Source: Clavibacter zhangzhiyongii (lineage in GTDB: Bacteria > Actinomycetota > Actinomycetes > Actinomycetales > Microbacteriaceae). Taken from it: 64,000 nt of DNA. A program made the position numbers and the translations under genes. Below, one piece after another: positions 54,069 through 62,230 of this stretch. Each line of letters starts with the position of its first letter. Positions within the stretch are counted from its first letter, which is position 1. The stretch is from positions 2,108,001-2,172,000 of the forward strand of contig NZ_CP061274.1 in the NCBI RefSeq assembly GCF_014775655.1, read 5' to 3'. The notes under the pieces were generated by a model. That model ran no database searches and was not told the origin of the DNA. It saw nothing but the letters and a program-made list of their open reading frames with translations.

Positions 54069-55211
54069 CTACTCGGACGCGCGGTCGAGCCGGGCGACGT
54101 CGTGACGCGAGAGCTGGACGTGCGCCGCCTGCACCAGGTCGTGCACCTGGTCCGGTCGGCTCGCGCTCGCGACGGGCGCGACGACGCCGGGCTTCGCGAG
54201 GAGCCACGCCAGCGCGATCGTGCCGACGCTCACCGAGTGGTGATCGGCGATGTCGTCGAGGGCGGTGAGCACGCGGAGGCCGCGCCTGTTGAGGTACTTG
54301 GCGGCCCGCTGCCCCCGGGCGCCTTCGCGGACCGAGTCGCGCGTGCGGTACTTGCCCGTGAGGAACCCGTTCGCCAGCGCGAAGTAGGGCAGCACCGCGA
54401 GCTGCTGGCCGCGCACGACGTCGAGGTAGGCCGACTCGTAGGGCGCGCGGTTCACGAGGTTGTAGTGGGTCTGCAGGGCGACGAAGCGGGGCGCGTCGTA
54501 GAGGCCGCCCATGATCCGCGCGTGCAGCAGCCGCTCGGCGGCGTAGTTCGACGCCGCCAGGTACCGGACCTTGCCCGACGCGATGAGGCGCCCGGCCGCG
54601 GCGAGGCTCTCCTCGAGCGGCACGTCGAGGTCGTCCCAGTGGAAGTAGAGGAGGTCGACGTGGTCGGTGCCGAGGCGGGACAGGCTCGCGTCGACGGCGC
54701 GCTCGATGCGGGATCCGCCGAGTCCCGGGAAGTCCTCGCTCTTGCCGATCTTGGTCGCGACGACCATGGAGTCGCGGTTGCGGCGCTCCCGCATCCACGT
54801 GCCGATCATGTGCTCGCTGCGGCCGCTGGCGTAGGAGTCCGCGGTGTCGATGAAGTTGCCGCCCGCCTCCTGGTACCGGTCGAGGATCGCGGAGGTGTCC
54901 TCGGCGCCGGCGGTCCAGCCGAAGACGTTGCCGCCGAGGGCGAGGGGGAATACCTGCAGGTCGGTGTCCGCGATGGCGCGACGGCGCGCCGGATGCGGGA
55001 TGCTGCCGCCGCTGCGGAGGCCGGGGGCGATCCCCGCGGCCGCCTCGAGGACGAGCGAGCCGGCCGCCTGGACGGTGCCCTCCAGGAGCGTGGCGGGCTC
55101 GACCGCGGGCTCCGGGCGGCGCGTGCGGTGACCGCCGAGGGATCCCCCGCGCCGGCGCCGCGGCTGCGCGCCGGGCGCGGCATCCGAGGTGGTGGGAGGG
55201 GACGACGTCAC
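54069..55211 (-). CDS. Aldo/keto reductase with an extended N-terminus
   Basis: NADPH-dependent oxidoreductase of 380 residues. The AKR (beta/alpha)8 core starts near residue 70 (RAIADTDLQVFPLALGG). The tetrad Asp, Tyr, Lys and His is seen in DTADSY (about 112-117), ATKIGKSE (about 142) and YFHWDDLDVPLEES (about 178). The first 65 residues (Pro/Arg/Ala-rich) are unusual and may be disordered. It resembles the subfamily of Gram-positive AKRs near YghZ/voltage-channel-beta-like proteins; the substrate is unknown. The GTG start at 55211 follows TACGCT by 7 nt. Confidence 0.9.
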   Translation of the reverse strand: MTSSPPTTSDAAPGAQPRRRRGGSLGGHRTRRPEPAVEPATLLEGTVQAAGSLVLEAAAGIAPGLRSGGSIPHPARRRAIADTDLQVFPLALGGNVFGWTAGAEDTSAILDRYQEAGGNFIDTADSYASGRSEHMIGTWMRERRNRDSMVVATKIGKSEDFPGLGGSRIERAVDASLSRLGTDHVDLLYFHWDDLDVPLEESLAAAGRLIASGKVRYLAASNYAAERLLHARIMGGLYDAPRFVALQTHYNLVNRAPYESAYLDVVRGQQLAVLPYFALANGFLTGKYRTRDSVREGARGQRAAKYLNRRGLRVLTALDDIADHHSVSVGTIALAWLLAKPGVVAPVASASRPDQVHDLVQAAHVQLSRHDVARLDRASE

Positions 55212-55218
55212 GTGGATC

Positions 55219-55224
55219 AGCGTA
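55219..55224 (-). promoter_or_regulatory. Aldo/keto reductase gene -10 element (leaderless type)
   Basis: TACGCT, then GATCCAC, then GTG. The rest of 55225-55608, between two divergent genes, shows a near-palindrome TTGGGTACCAA (about 55245-55255) but no further gene. Confidence 0.45.
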
Positions 55225-55608
55225 CCCGCCAGCACGCGAAAGGTTTGGGTACCAAGGATTGTGCGGCGTGGTCGTTCGTCCGCAGGACAGCCGGACGGAC
55301 GGACGCAGCACGCGCGCATGGCGGGAGGGCGAGGCCTCGACCTCCGGCACCGTTCCCCGCCGGAAGGGGTGCCGTGGATCCCCCGACCCCGGCACCCCTC
55401 GGCGGTCTGCATCCCCCGATGCGTCCCCCGGAGGCGGGCGATCCGTCGGACCTGCCCGCAACGACCACGCTAGCGAGACGGACCCGCTCCGACCCAGCCC
55501 CTCTTCGGGGGCCGGTCCCGCGGCAGCCGCTCGTGGAGAGGACGCTCCCGGCCGGCGTCGGGGGCATCGTGCGAGGCTGGGGCGACAGCACCACCGAGAG
55601 GAATCCCC

Positions 55609-56139
55609 GTGCCCAACGATCCGCTGCACCGCCTGCCCGACGCCGCCCCCTTCCACCTCACGAGCCCCGACTTCGCCGACGGGGCGCCGCTGCCCCTCTC
55701 GGCGCGCGGCGCGGGGCAGGGCGGCGCCGACCGCTCCCCCGCCCTCGCCTGGACGGGTGCGCCGGCATCCACGCGCAGCTACGTGCTCACCGCGTACGAC
55801 CCCGACGCCCCCACCGGCAGCGGCTACTGGCACTGGGCCGTGCGGGACATCCCGGCCTCCACGACCTCGCTGCCCGAGGGCGCGGGCGATCCCGCGGCCG
55901 GGCTCCTGCCGGAGGGCGCCGTGACCATGCACAACGAGTCTCGCGAGCAGCGCTTCGCCGGGGCGACGCCGCCCGCGGGCCACGGCACCCACCGCTACTT
56001 CTTCACCGTGACCGCGCTCGACGTCGAGTCGGTCGAGGTGCCGGAGGGCGCGACGCCCGCGGTCCTCGGCTTCCTGATGCTGCCCCACGTCGTCGGGCGC
56101 GCCCAGCTCGTCGGCACCGCCATCACCGTCGCGGACTGA
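55609..56139 (+). CDS. PEBP-family protein (YbhB/YbcL type)
   Basis: A 176-residue member of the phosphatidylethanolamine-binding protein family, small soluble proteins with an anion-binding pocket. The family motifs are SPALAWTGAPASTRSYVL (about 44-61), YDPDAPTGSGYWHWAVRDIP (about 64-83) and GTHRYFFTVTALD (about 126-138). Bacterial members have no settled function; some inhibit proteases. The GTG at 55609 has GAGAGGA 6 nt before it. Two genes in the same direction follow in order, suggesting an operon with the small membrane gene. Confidence 0.88.
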   Translation: MPNDPLHRLPDAAPFHLTSPDFADGAPLPLSARGAGQGGADRSPALAWTGAPASTRSYVLTAYDPDAPTGSGYWHWAVRDIPASTTSLPEGAGDPAAGLLPEGAVTMHNESREQRFAGATPPAGHGTHRYFFTVTALDVESVEVPEGATPAVLGFLMLPHVVGRAQLVGTAITVAD

Positions 56140-56161
56140 GCGACCGGGCGAGGAGGACGAC

Positions 56162-56521
56162 GTGGTCGGGCCGGGCGACGACCGCCGGAGGGCGGGATCG
56201 GGCGACGACGCCCCGGCCCGCCGTGCGCGCATCGCGCTGATCCTCGCCCTGGCGGCGGCGGCCCTCGCGGTCGCCGCCGTCGTGATCGTCGCCGTCGCGC
56301 TCTCGCGGCAGGGCGGGGACGTCGCGCCGGCGCCGACCACGAGCGCGCCGAGCGCCCCGCCCGCCGGGACCACCGCGCCGGCGCCGGCGCCGTCGACCGC
56401 GCCGGTGCCGGATCCGGCGCCCGCGCCCAGCCCCACCGACAACACGACCCCGTCGCCGTCCCTGTCCGCGCCGCCGCCGCAGGACGTGCCGTACCCCGGG
56501 GACCCGGACGACGGCAGGTAG
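56162..56521 (+). CDS. Small membrane protein with Pro/Ala/Thr-rich extracellular tail
   Basis: A 119-residue protein with an acidic/basic N-terminus (1-24), one membrane helix (about 25-48) and a tail of about 70 residues almost entirely Ala, Pro, Thr and Ser. Such tails often reach through the cell wall. No folded domain or sorting motif follows. The GTG at 56162 has GAGGAGG 5 nt upstream, 22 bp after the PEBP gene, so they probably share a transcript. Function unknown. Confidence 0.65.
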   Translation: MVGPGDDRRRAGSGDDAPARRARIALILALAAAALAVAAVVIVAVALSRQGGDVAPAPTTSAPSAPPAGTTAPAPAPSTAPVPDPAPAPSPTDNTTPSPSLSAPPPQDVPYPGDPDDGR

Positions 56522-56580
56522 CCCGGCCACGACGGGCCGGACGCGGCACGAGGCGCGCACCATGCGCGCCCGCAGACGAC

Positions 56581-56614
56581 GGATGCCCGCCCCACCGAGG
56601 TGGGACGGGCATCC
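56581..56614. terminator. Bidirectional terminator before pnp
   Basis: GGATGCCCGCCCCACC and GGTGGGACGGGCATCC arms form a stem of about 15 pairs with one mismatch and a short loop, between the convergent small membrane gene and pnp. Confidence 0.75.
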
Positions 56615-56638
56615 GGTTCGTGCGGGGTGCGTGAGGGA

Positions 56639-58912
56639 CTAGCCCTCCGCGGGGCCCTCGGGGCCGTCGCTCGCGGCGGCGGAGCCCTCCTGATCGGCGG
56701 CCTCCTCCATCACGGGAGCGAGGGACAGCTTGCCGCGGTCGTCGATCTTAGTGATCTCCACCAGGATCTTCTGGCCGACGCCGAGCACGTCCTCGACGTT
56801 CTCGACGCGCTTGCCGCCGGCGAGCTTGCGGACCTCGCTGATGTGCAGCAGGCCGTCCTTGCCGGGGAGCAGCGAGACGAACGCGCCGAACGTCGCGATC
56901 TTGACGACGGTGCCGAGGAAGGACTCACCGACCTCGGGGTTCGTCGGGTTCGCGATGGCGTTGACCTGCGCACGCGCGGCCTCCGCCGACGGGCCGTCGA
57001 CGGCGCCGATGTAGACGGTGCCGTCCTCCTCGATGGAGATGTCGGCGCCAGTCTCGTCCTGGATGGCGTTGATCGTCTTGCCCTTCGGGCCGATCAGCTC
57101 GCCGATCTTGTCGACGGGGATGTTCACCGAGATCACGCGGGGCGCGGTCGGGGCCATCTCGTCGGGGGCGTCGATGGCCTGGTTCAGCACGCCGAGGATG
57201 GCCGTGCGGGCCTCCTTCGCCTGCTTGAGCGCACCGTCGAGGACCGACGTGGGGATGCCGTCGAGCTTCGTGTCCAGCTGGATGGCCGTGACGAATTCCG
57301 ACGTGCCGGCGACCTTGAAGTCCATGTCGCCGAGCGCGTCCTCCGCACCGAGGATGTCGGTGAGGGCCGCGTAGCGGACCTGGCCGTCGACGGTGTCGGA
57401 GACGAGGCCCATGGCGATGCCGGCGACGGGCGCGCGCAGCGGCACACCCGCGTTCAGCAGCGACAGGGTCGAGGCGCAGACGGAGCCCATCGACGTGGAG
57501 CCGTTGGACCCGAGGGCCTCGGACACCTGGCGGATCGCGTAGGGGAAGTCCTCGCGGCTCGGCAGGACGGGGACGAGGGCGCGCTCGGCGAGGAAGCCGT
57601 GCCCGATCTCGCGGCGCTTCGGCGACCCGACGCGACCGGTCTCACCGGTGGAGTAGGGCGGGAAGTTGTAGTGGTGCAGGTAGCGCTTCTTCGTGATGGG
57701 CGACAGCGAGTCGATCTGCTGCTCCATCTTGAGCATGTTCAGCGTGGTGACGCCCAGGATCTGGGTCTCGCCGCGCTGGAAGATGGCCGAGCCGTGGACG
57801 CGCGGGATGACCTGCACCTCGGCGTCGAGCGGGCGGATGTCGGCGAGGCCGCGCCCGTCCATGCGGATGCCGTCGCGGAGGATCCGGCCGCGGACGACGG
57901 TCTTCGTGACGGACTTGTACGCCGCGGAGAACTCGGTGAGCGCCGACTGCGGCAGCTCGCCGGCCTCGACCTTCGCGGCCACGGCCTCCTTGGTGCGGGT
58001 CTTGAGCGCGTCGTCGGCGTCCTGGCGCTCGATCTTGTCGGCGACCTGGTACACGGTGCCGAGCTCGTCGAGGGCGAGGGCGGAGACGGCGTCGTAGGTC
58101 TCCTGCGCGTACGGCAGGAAGACGGGGTAGTCGACCGTGGGCTTCGCGGCCTGCTGCGCGAGCGAGGCCTGCGCGGCGACGAGCTGCTGGATGAACGGCT
58201 TCGCGGCCTCGAGGCCCTGCGCGACGATGGCCTCGTCGGGCTTCGTGGCGCCGGCCTGGATGAGGTCCCAGGCACCCTCGGTGGCCTCGGCCTCGACCAT
58301 CATGATCGCGACGTCCTCGTTGCCCTCGGAGTCGGTGACGACGCGGCCGGCGACGGTGATGTCGAAGACGGCCTCCTTGAGCTGCGAGTGCTTCGGGAAG
58401 ACGACCCACTGGTCGCCGATGAGCGCGAGGCGCACACCCGCGATGGGGCCGGAGAACGGGATGCCCGAGAGCATGCTCGAGGCGCTCGCCGCGTTGATGG
58501 CGAGGCTGTCGTAGAACTCGTCCGGCGCGATGCTGAGGACGGTGATGACGACCTGGACCTCGTTGCGGAGGCCCGTGATGAACGACGGGCGCAGCGGCCG
58601 GTCGATGAGGCGGCAGACGAGGATCGCCTCGGTGGAGGGGCGGCCCTCGCGGCGGAAGAACGAGCCGGGGATCTTGCCCGCGGCGTAGCTGCGCTCCTCG
58701 ACGTCGATGGTCAGGGGGAAGAAGTCGAAGTTGTCCTTCGGGTGCTTGCCCACCGAGGTGGCGGACAGCAGCATCGTGTCCTCGTCGAGGTACGCGGCGA
58801 CCGCGCCCTGCGCCTGCTGCGCGAGGCGGCCGGCCTCGAACCGGACCGTGCGCGTTCCGTACTTGCCGTTGTCGAGGACTGCCTCGGCGAACTTGATCTC
58901 TGGACCTTCCAT
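56639..58912 (-). CDS. pnp: Polyribonucleotide nucleotidyltransferase (PNPase)
   Basis: Phosphorolytic 3'-5' exoribonuclease that can also add tails; in actinobacteria it may be the main RNA polyadenylating enzyme. The 757 residues comprise two RNase PH-like domains (about 12-150 and 330-550) separated by an all-helical linker. A KH domain ([18 protein letters not shown], about 595-650) and an S1 domain ([20 protein letters not shown], about 665-735) follow, then a short Glu/Ala tail. ATG 58912 has GGAGAG upstream. A structured leader of about 318 nt precedes it. Confidence 0.98.
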   Translation of the reverse strand: MEGPEIKFAEAVLDNGKYGTRTVRFEAGRLAQQAQGAVAAYLDEDTMLLSATSVGKHPKDNFDFFPLTIDVEERSYAAGKIPGSFFRREGRPSTEAILVCRLIDRPLRPSFITGLRNEVQVVITVLSIAPDEFYDSLAINAASASSMLSGIPFSGPIAGVRLALIGDQWVVFPKHSQLKEAVFDITVAGRVVTDSEGNEDVAIMMVEAEATEGAWDLIQAGATKPDEAIVAQGLEAAKPFIQQLVAAQASLAQQAAKPTVDYPVFLPYAQETYDAVSALALDELGTVYQVADKIERQDADDALKTRTKEAVAAKVEAGELPQSALTEFSAAYKSVTKTVVRGRILRDGIRMDGRGLADIRPLDAEVQVIPRVHGSAIFQRGETQILGVTTLNMLKMEQQIDSLSPITKKRYLHHYNFPPYSTGETGRVGSPKRREIGHGFLAERALVPVLPSREDFPYAIRQVSEALGSNGSTSMGSVCASTLSLLNAGVPLRAPVAGIAMGLVSDTVDGQVRYAALTDILGAEDALGDMDFKVAGTSEFVTAIQLDTKLDGIPTSVLDGALKQAKEARTAILGVLNQAIDAPDEMAPTAPRVISVNIPVDKIGELIGPKGKTINAIQDETGADISIEEDGTVYIGAVDGPSAEAARAQVNAIANPTNPEVGESFLGTVVKIATFGAFVSLLPGKDGLLHISEVRKLAGGKRVENVEDVLGVGQKILVEITKIDDRGKLSLAPVMEEAADQEGSAAASDGPEGPAEG

Positions 58913-58948
58913 TGAGGTCTCTCTCCTTCGTGTTGCGCCTCTCGGCGA

Positions 58949-59008
58949 CGCCCGTCGGGCGCTCGTCCTGCATCCCGTGTGGATGCGGACCTCCTGCGAC
59001 AGAGGAGG
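58949..59008 (-). ncRNA. Candidate structured pnp leader (three hairpins; possible actino-pnp motif)
   Basis: Three successive hairpins precede the pnp ribosome site: CCTCCT/AGGAGG (59008-58990), GCATCC/GGATGC (58986-58970) and CGCCCG/CGGGCG (58961-58949). The Rfam actino-pnp RNA is a conserved 5' element of actinobacterial pnp genes; this position matches, but I cannot verify the consensus. PNPase autoregulation through leader processing is known from E. coli. Confidence 0.5.
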
Positions 59009-59236
59009 AGCGGGCGAGGCGACACGTCGGATCCCGCCTGATGCGGATCCCGGGTGCACGTGCGCGGCTGGTTCCGCGCGCCGACCGGTGGCCGACGGCG
59101 GCGGGCGCATGTCTGGCCATCAGTGGGAATGCTCCGAGCGACTCGGAATACCACCACCAACGACCAGCTCCTGCCGGCCAGCTCCATCTGTCGTGATCGC
59201 ATCGTGACGCTGGGCGCCCGCTGGATCACTGCCGCC

Positions 59237-59242
59237 ATGGTA
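59237..59242 (-). promoter_or_regulatory. pnp promoter, extended -10
   Basis: TACCAT preceded by TGC (extended -10) on the minus strand, giving a pnp leader of about 318 nt. A -35 is not evident. The rest of 58913-59387 contains no gene. Confidence 0.4.
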
Positions 59243-59309
59243 GCACCCGGCCCCTCGCGGGCCCCGGAGGACGGGCCGCCCCGGGTGTCGGGCGGGCGAG
59301 CTCCTCCTT

Positions 59310-59354
59310 AACGCGAGACGAGCCGCCACCCCGGAGGGTGACGGCTCGCGCGTT
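59310..59354 (-). terminator. rpsO terminator hairpin
   Basis: AACGCG and CGCGTT ends enclose GAGCCG/CGGCTC and CACCC/GGGTG arms, making an imperfect stem of about 20 bp some 34 bp after the rpsO stop. Confidence 0.6.
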
Positions 59355-59387
59355 CGTCGTGATGCGATCAGCGACGGGTGGTGCGTG

Positions 59388-59657
59388 TCAGCGGCGGATG
59401 CCCAGGCGCGCGATCAGGGCGCGGTAGCGCTCGATGTCGACGTTGGACAGGTAGCCGAGGAGACGACGACGCTGGCCGACCAGGAGGAGCAGGCCACGAC
59501 GCGTGTGGTGGTCGTGCTTGTGCTCCTTGAGGTGCTCGGTGAGGCCCGTGATCCGCTTGGTGAGGAGCGCGATCTGCACCTCGGGGGATCCGGTGTCACC
59601 GGGGTGGGTCGCGTACTCGTCGATGATCGCCTTCTTGACGTCTGCTTCCAGAGCCAT
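59388..59657 (-). CDS. rpsO: 30S ribosomal protein S15
   Basis: Primary 16S-binding protein of 89 residues starting [20 protein letters not shown], with the conserved [30 protein letters not shown] and RRRLLGYL segments. It lies upstream of pnp in the usual rpsO-pnp order, though a terminator and a separate pnp promoter lie between them. ATG 59657 follows GAGAGGGGA. Confidence 0.98.
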   Translation of the reverse strand: MALEADVKKAIIDEYATHPGDTGSPEVQIALLTKRITGLTEHLKEHKHDHHTRRGLLLLVGQRRRLLGYLSNVDIERYRALIARLGIRR

Positions 59658-59748
59658 GTGATGATCCCCTCTCGTGTTCGTTGCGCGGCGCCCGTCACAG
59701 GATGTGCGAGCTCTCTTGATCCGCGGCCGTTCAGACGGCAACCGCACG

Positions 59749-59754
59749 AGCATA
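59749..59754 (-). promoter_or_regulatory. rpsO promoter, extended -10
   Basis: TATGCT preceded by TGG on the minus strand; predicted leader about 85 nt. Confidence 0.5.
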
Positions 59755-59823
59755 CCAGAGGGGAAGGGCGGTCCCGGCGGGCGGCAGGGCGCCTCGCGCG
59801 GGGGCGGCGTCGGTGATCTCGAC

Positions 59824-59842
59824 TAGCGTGGAAATCCACTCT
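59824..59842 (+). promoter_or_regulatory. Promoter and palindromic operator of the MFS-HNH operon
   Basis: A TAGCGT hexamer (59824-59829) is overlapped by the palindrome GTGGA-AA-TCCAC (59828-59839), extended by AGC/TCT flanks. The predicted start site lies inside the palindrome, so a bound repressor would block transcription. The leader would be about 30 nt. Confidence 0.5.
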
Positions 59843-59864
59843 AGAGAGACGACGCAGCGAACAC

Positions 59865-61217
59865 GTGAGCACCCCGCCCGAGACCTCCCCCATCCCCATC
59901 CCCGACGAACGGCAGGTCCGCGGCAGCCACTTCGTGGACCTGTCACCGCTGCGGGAGAGCCCGGCGTTCGCCCGGCTCTGGGCGGGCAACGCGATCGCGG
60001 GCATCGGCAGCCAGATGACGATCGTGGCGATCGGGCTGCACGTGTACGAGCTGACGGGATCCACCGGAGCCGTCGCGCTCGTGGGCGTGCTGTCACTCGT
60101 GCCGATGATCCTCGCGGGGCTCTACGGCGGGATGCTCGCGGACGCGTTCGACCGGCGGAAGGTCGCGCTCATCGCGTCGTGCGCGGCGTGGGGATCCACC
60201 ATCGCGCTGGCGCTGCTCGCCTGGACGCACGCGGAGACGGTGTGGTCGCTCTACGCGCTGAGCATCCTCAACGCGGTCGCGGCGACCGTGATCGGGACCA
60301 GCCGGCAGGCGATCCTCCCCCGCATCCTCCCGCCGCACCTCCTGCCCGCGGCCAGCGCGCTCGGCGGGATCAGCCTCGGGGTCATGGTCACGGTGGGGCC
60401 GGCGCTCGCGGGCGTGCTCGTGGCGACCGTCGGGTTCCAGTGGACCTACACGGTCGACGCCGTGCTCTTCCTCGCGGCGTTCACCGGCGTGCTCGCGCTG
60501 CCGCGGATCGCGCCCGAGGGCGAGGTGCAGCGGCCGGGGCTCGCGTCGATCAGGTACGGGCTCGGGTTCCTCCGGACGGCGCCGAACATCCGGATGTCCT
60601 TCATCGTCGACATCATCGCCATGACGCTCGGGCAGCCCCGCGTGCTCTTCCCCGCGGTGGGCGCCGTGGTGCTCGGCGGCGGACCGGTGACGGTCGGGAT
60701 CCTCACGGCGGCCGGCGCCGTCGGCAGCCTCGTGAGCAGCGTGCTGAGCGGATCGGTGGGCCGGGTCACGCGGCACGGGCGGGCGATCCGGCTCGCCATC
60801 GTCGCGTACGGCCTCTCGACGGCCGGCTTCGGGCTCGTGCTGCTCCTCGCCTCGGAGCCGGGCGTGCTGCACGGGATCGGCTCCCGCATCGAGGACGCGA
60901 GCGTGCCCGGCATCGTCGCCGCCTCGGTGCTGCTCGCCTGCACGGGCGCAGCCGACAACATCTCCTCGATCTTCCGGAACACCATGCTGCAGACCGCCGT
61001 GCCCGACAACATGCGCGGGCGGCTGCAGGGCATCTTCATCGTGGTCGTGACGGGCGGGCCGCGGCTCGGCGACGCGTACATCGGCATCGTCACGGCGTTC
61101 GCGGCGCTGTGGGTGCCGTCGCTCGTGGGCGGGCTGCTCATCGCGGTGGTGGTGTGGATCCTCATCCGCGCGCTGCCGTCCTTCGAGCACTACGACGCGC
61201 GGAACCCCACCCCGTGA
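59865..61217 (+). CDS. MFS transporter, enterobactin-exporter-like (MFS_3)
   Basis: A 450-residue major facilitator with about 12 hydrophobic segments. It begins FVDLSPLRESPAFARLWAGN, the typical start of MFS_3 exporters (EntS-like), with a motif-A-like GMLADAFDRRKVALI (about 90-104). Likely a drug or siderophore efflux pump; the substrate is not predictable. The GTG at 59865 has only a weak purine-rich upstream region. Its stop overlaps the start of the nuclease gene (GTGA), and a palindrome lies over its promoter. Confidence 0.85.
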   Translation: MSTPPETSPIPIPDERQVRGSHFVDLSPLRESPAFARLWAGNAIAGIGSQMTIVAIGLHVYELTGSTGAVALVGVLSLVPMILAGLYGGMLADAFDRRKVALIASCAAWGSTIALALLAWTHAETVWSLYALSILNAVAATVIGTSRQAILPRILPPHLLPAASALGGISLGVMVTVGPALAGVLVATVGFQWTYTVDAVLFLAAFTGVLALPRIAPEGEVQRPGLASIRYGLGFLRTAPNIRMSFIVDIIAMTLGQPRVLFPAVGAVVLGGGPVTVGILTAAGAVGSLVSSVLSGSVGRVTRHGRAIRLAIVAYGLSTAGFGLVLLLASEPGVLHGIGSRIEDASVPGIVAASVLLACTGAADNISSIFRNTMLQTAVPDNMRGRLQGIFIVVVTGGPRLGDAYIGIVTAFAALWVPSLVGGLLIAVVVWILIRALPSFEHYDARNPTP

Positions 61218-61975
61218 CGCGGCGGCGACGGAGGCGGACGCCCGCGCTCGTGACCCTCGCGGCGCTGGTGCTCGTGATCGTGGCGGCGCTCGTGCAGTGG
61301 CGCGGGGATCCCGGCTCCGTGGGCGGCGGCGGCCCCGCGCCCGGATCGGGGCCGGGCGCCGAGCCGGGGGCCGACGGATCCGCGCGCCTCGCCCTCGACT
61401 CGCTCGAGGTGCGCGCCGAGGAGCGCGTGCCCGGCTACGACCGGGAGTCCTTCGCGTGGCGCGAGGACGTGGACCGCAACGGCTGCGACACGCGCAACGA
61501 CGTGCTGCGGCGCGACCTGGCCGACGTGGGGATCCGCGGCGGCACGGACGGCTGCGTCGTGCAGTCGGGCGTGCTGGAGGACCCGTACTCGGGCGCGCGC
61601 GTGCGCTTCGACCGGTCGCGGGATCCCGAGGCGGTGCAGATCGACCACGTGGTCTCGCTGTCGGACGCGTGGTCGTCGGGCGCCTGGCGCTGGGACGCGG
61701 ACTACCGGGCGGCGTTCGCGAACGACCCGCTGGAGCTGGTGGCCGCGTCCGCCGCGGAGAACTCGGCGAAGTCGGACGCGACGGCCGACGCGTGGTTGCC
61801 CGCGGAGCCCGCCGACGCGTGCGCGCTCGTCGCCCGGCAGGTGTCGATCAAGGTGCGCACCGAGCTCAGCGTGACGCGGGACGAGCGCGACGCCATGGCG
61901 CGTGTGCTCGACGACTGCGGGGACCTCCAGCTGCTGTCGTCCGACGAGGTGCCCTGGCCGGCGCCCGCGCGCTGA
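61214..61975 (+). CDS. Exported or membrane-anchored HNH endonuclease (DUF1524/GmrSD C-terminal type)
   Basis: A 253-residue protein with a strongly basic start (six consecutive arginines from residue 3), one hydrophobic helix (about 11-28), a Gly/Pro-rich linker to about 55 and a nuclease domain. The HNH/DUF1524 motif shows QIDHVVSLSDAWSSGA (about 139-154) with the key Asp-His, then NDPLELVAAS and ENSAKSD (about 170-188), which contribute the Asn and Lys. Two cysteines near 88 and 109 may form a disulfide. This form is common in secreted nucleases of Gram-positive bacteria. It starts at GTG 61214 inside the MFS stop. Confidence 0.85.
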   Translation: MTRRRRRRTPALVTLAALVLVIVAALVQWRGDPGSVGGGGPAPGSGPGAEPGADGSARLALDSLEVRAEERVPGYDRESFAWREDVDRNGCDTRNDVLRRDLADVGIRGGTDGCVVQSGVLEDPYSGARVRFDRSRDPEAVQIDHVVSLSDAWSSGAWRWDADYRAAFANDPLELVAASAAENSAKSDATADAWLPAEPADACALVARQVSIKVRTELSVTRDERDAMARVLDDCGDLQLLSSDEVPWPAPAR

Positions 61976-62173
61976 GGCGCGAGGCGCGGCCGCTGCTCCG
62001 GCGCCCAGGAGGCCGTCATGTCGGCGGCCCATCCGATCGCCCGGGCGCTCCGAAGAGATCGCAATGCTCCGGACCACCAGAGACGCGATGCACCACGGGT
62101 CCGGATGTCATGGGGAGAGCGGTCGCACGGACGGCGCACGGAGAGGGGTCTCGGCGCCGGGACCACGACCGCC
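61976..62173. other. Intergenic stretch with no supported gene
   Basis: About 200 bp between the nuclease gene and the permease terminator. Short reading frames exist on both strands, but none has a convincing ribosome site, composition or domain. Confidence 0.5.
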
Positions 62174-62199
62174 GGGCCGGCCCGTCATCGGGTCGGCCC
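62174..62199 (-). terminator. Terminator of the DASS permease gene
   Basis: GGGCCGGCCCG and CGGGTCGGCCC arms, one mismatch in 11 pairs, with a TCAT loop, about 32 bp after the stop codon. Confidence 0.6.
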
Positions 62200-62230
62200 A
62201 TCTCCCTGCTCTCGGGCGGGCGCGCGCGGC

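Noticed and set aside
56600-58915. 771-codon open frame on the plus strand opposite pnp
   Set aside because: Antisense shadow of pnp with no domain signature.
61976-62230. Small reading frames between the nuclease and permease genes
   Set aside because: No ribosome site, no conserved motif and no consistent composition; the segment contains a terminator hairpin instead.
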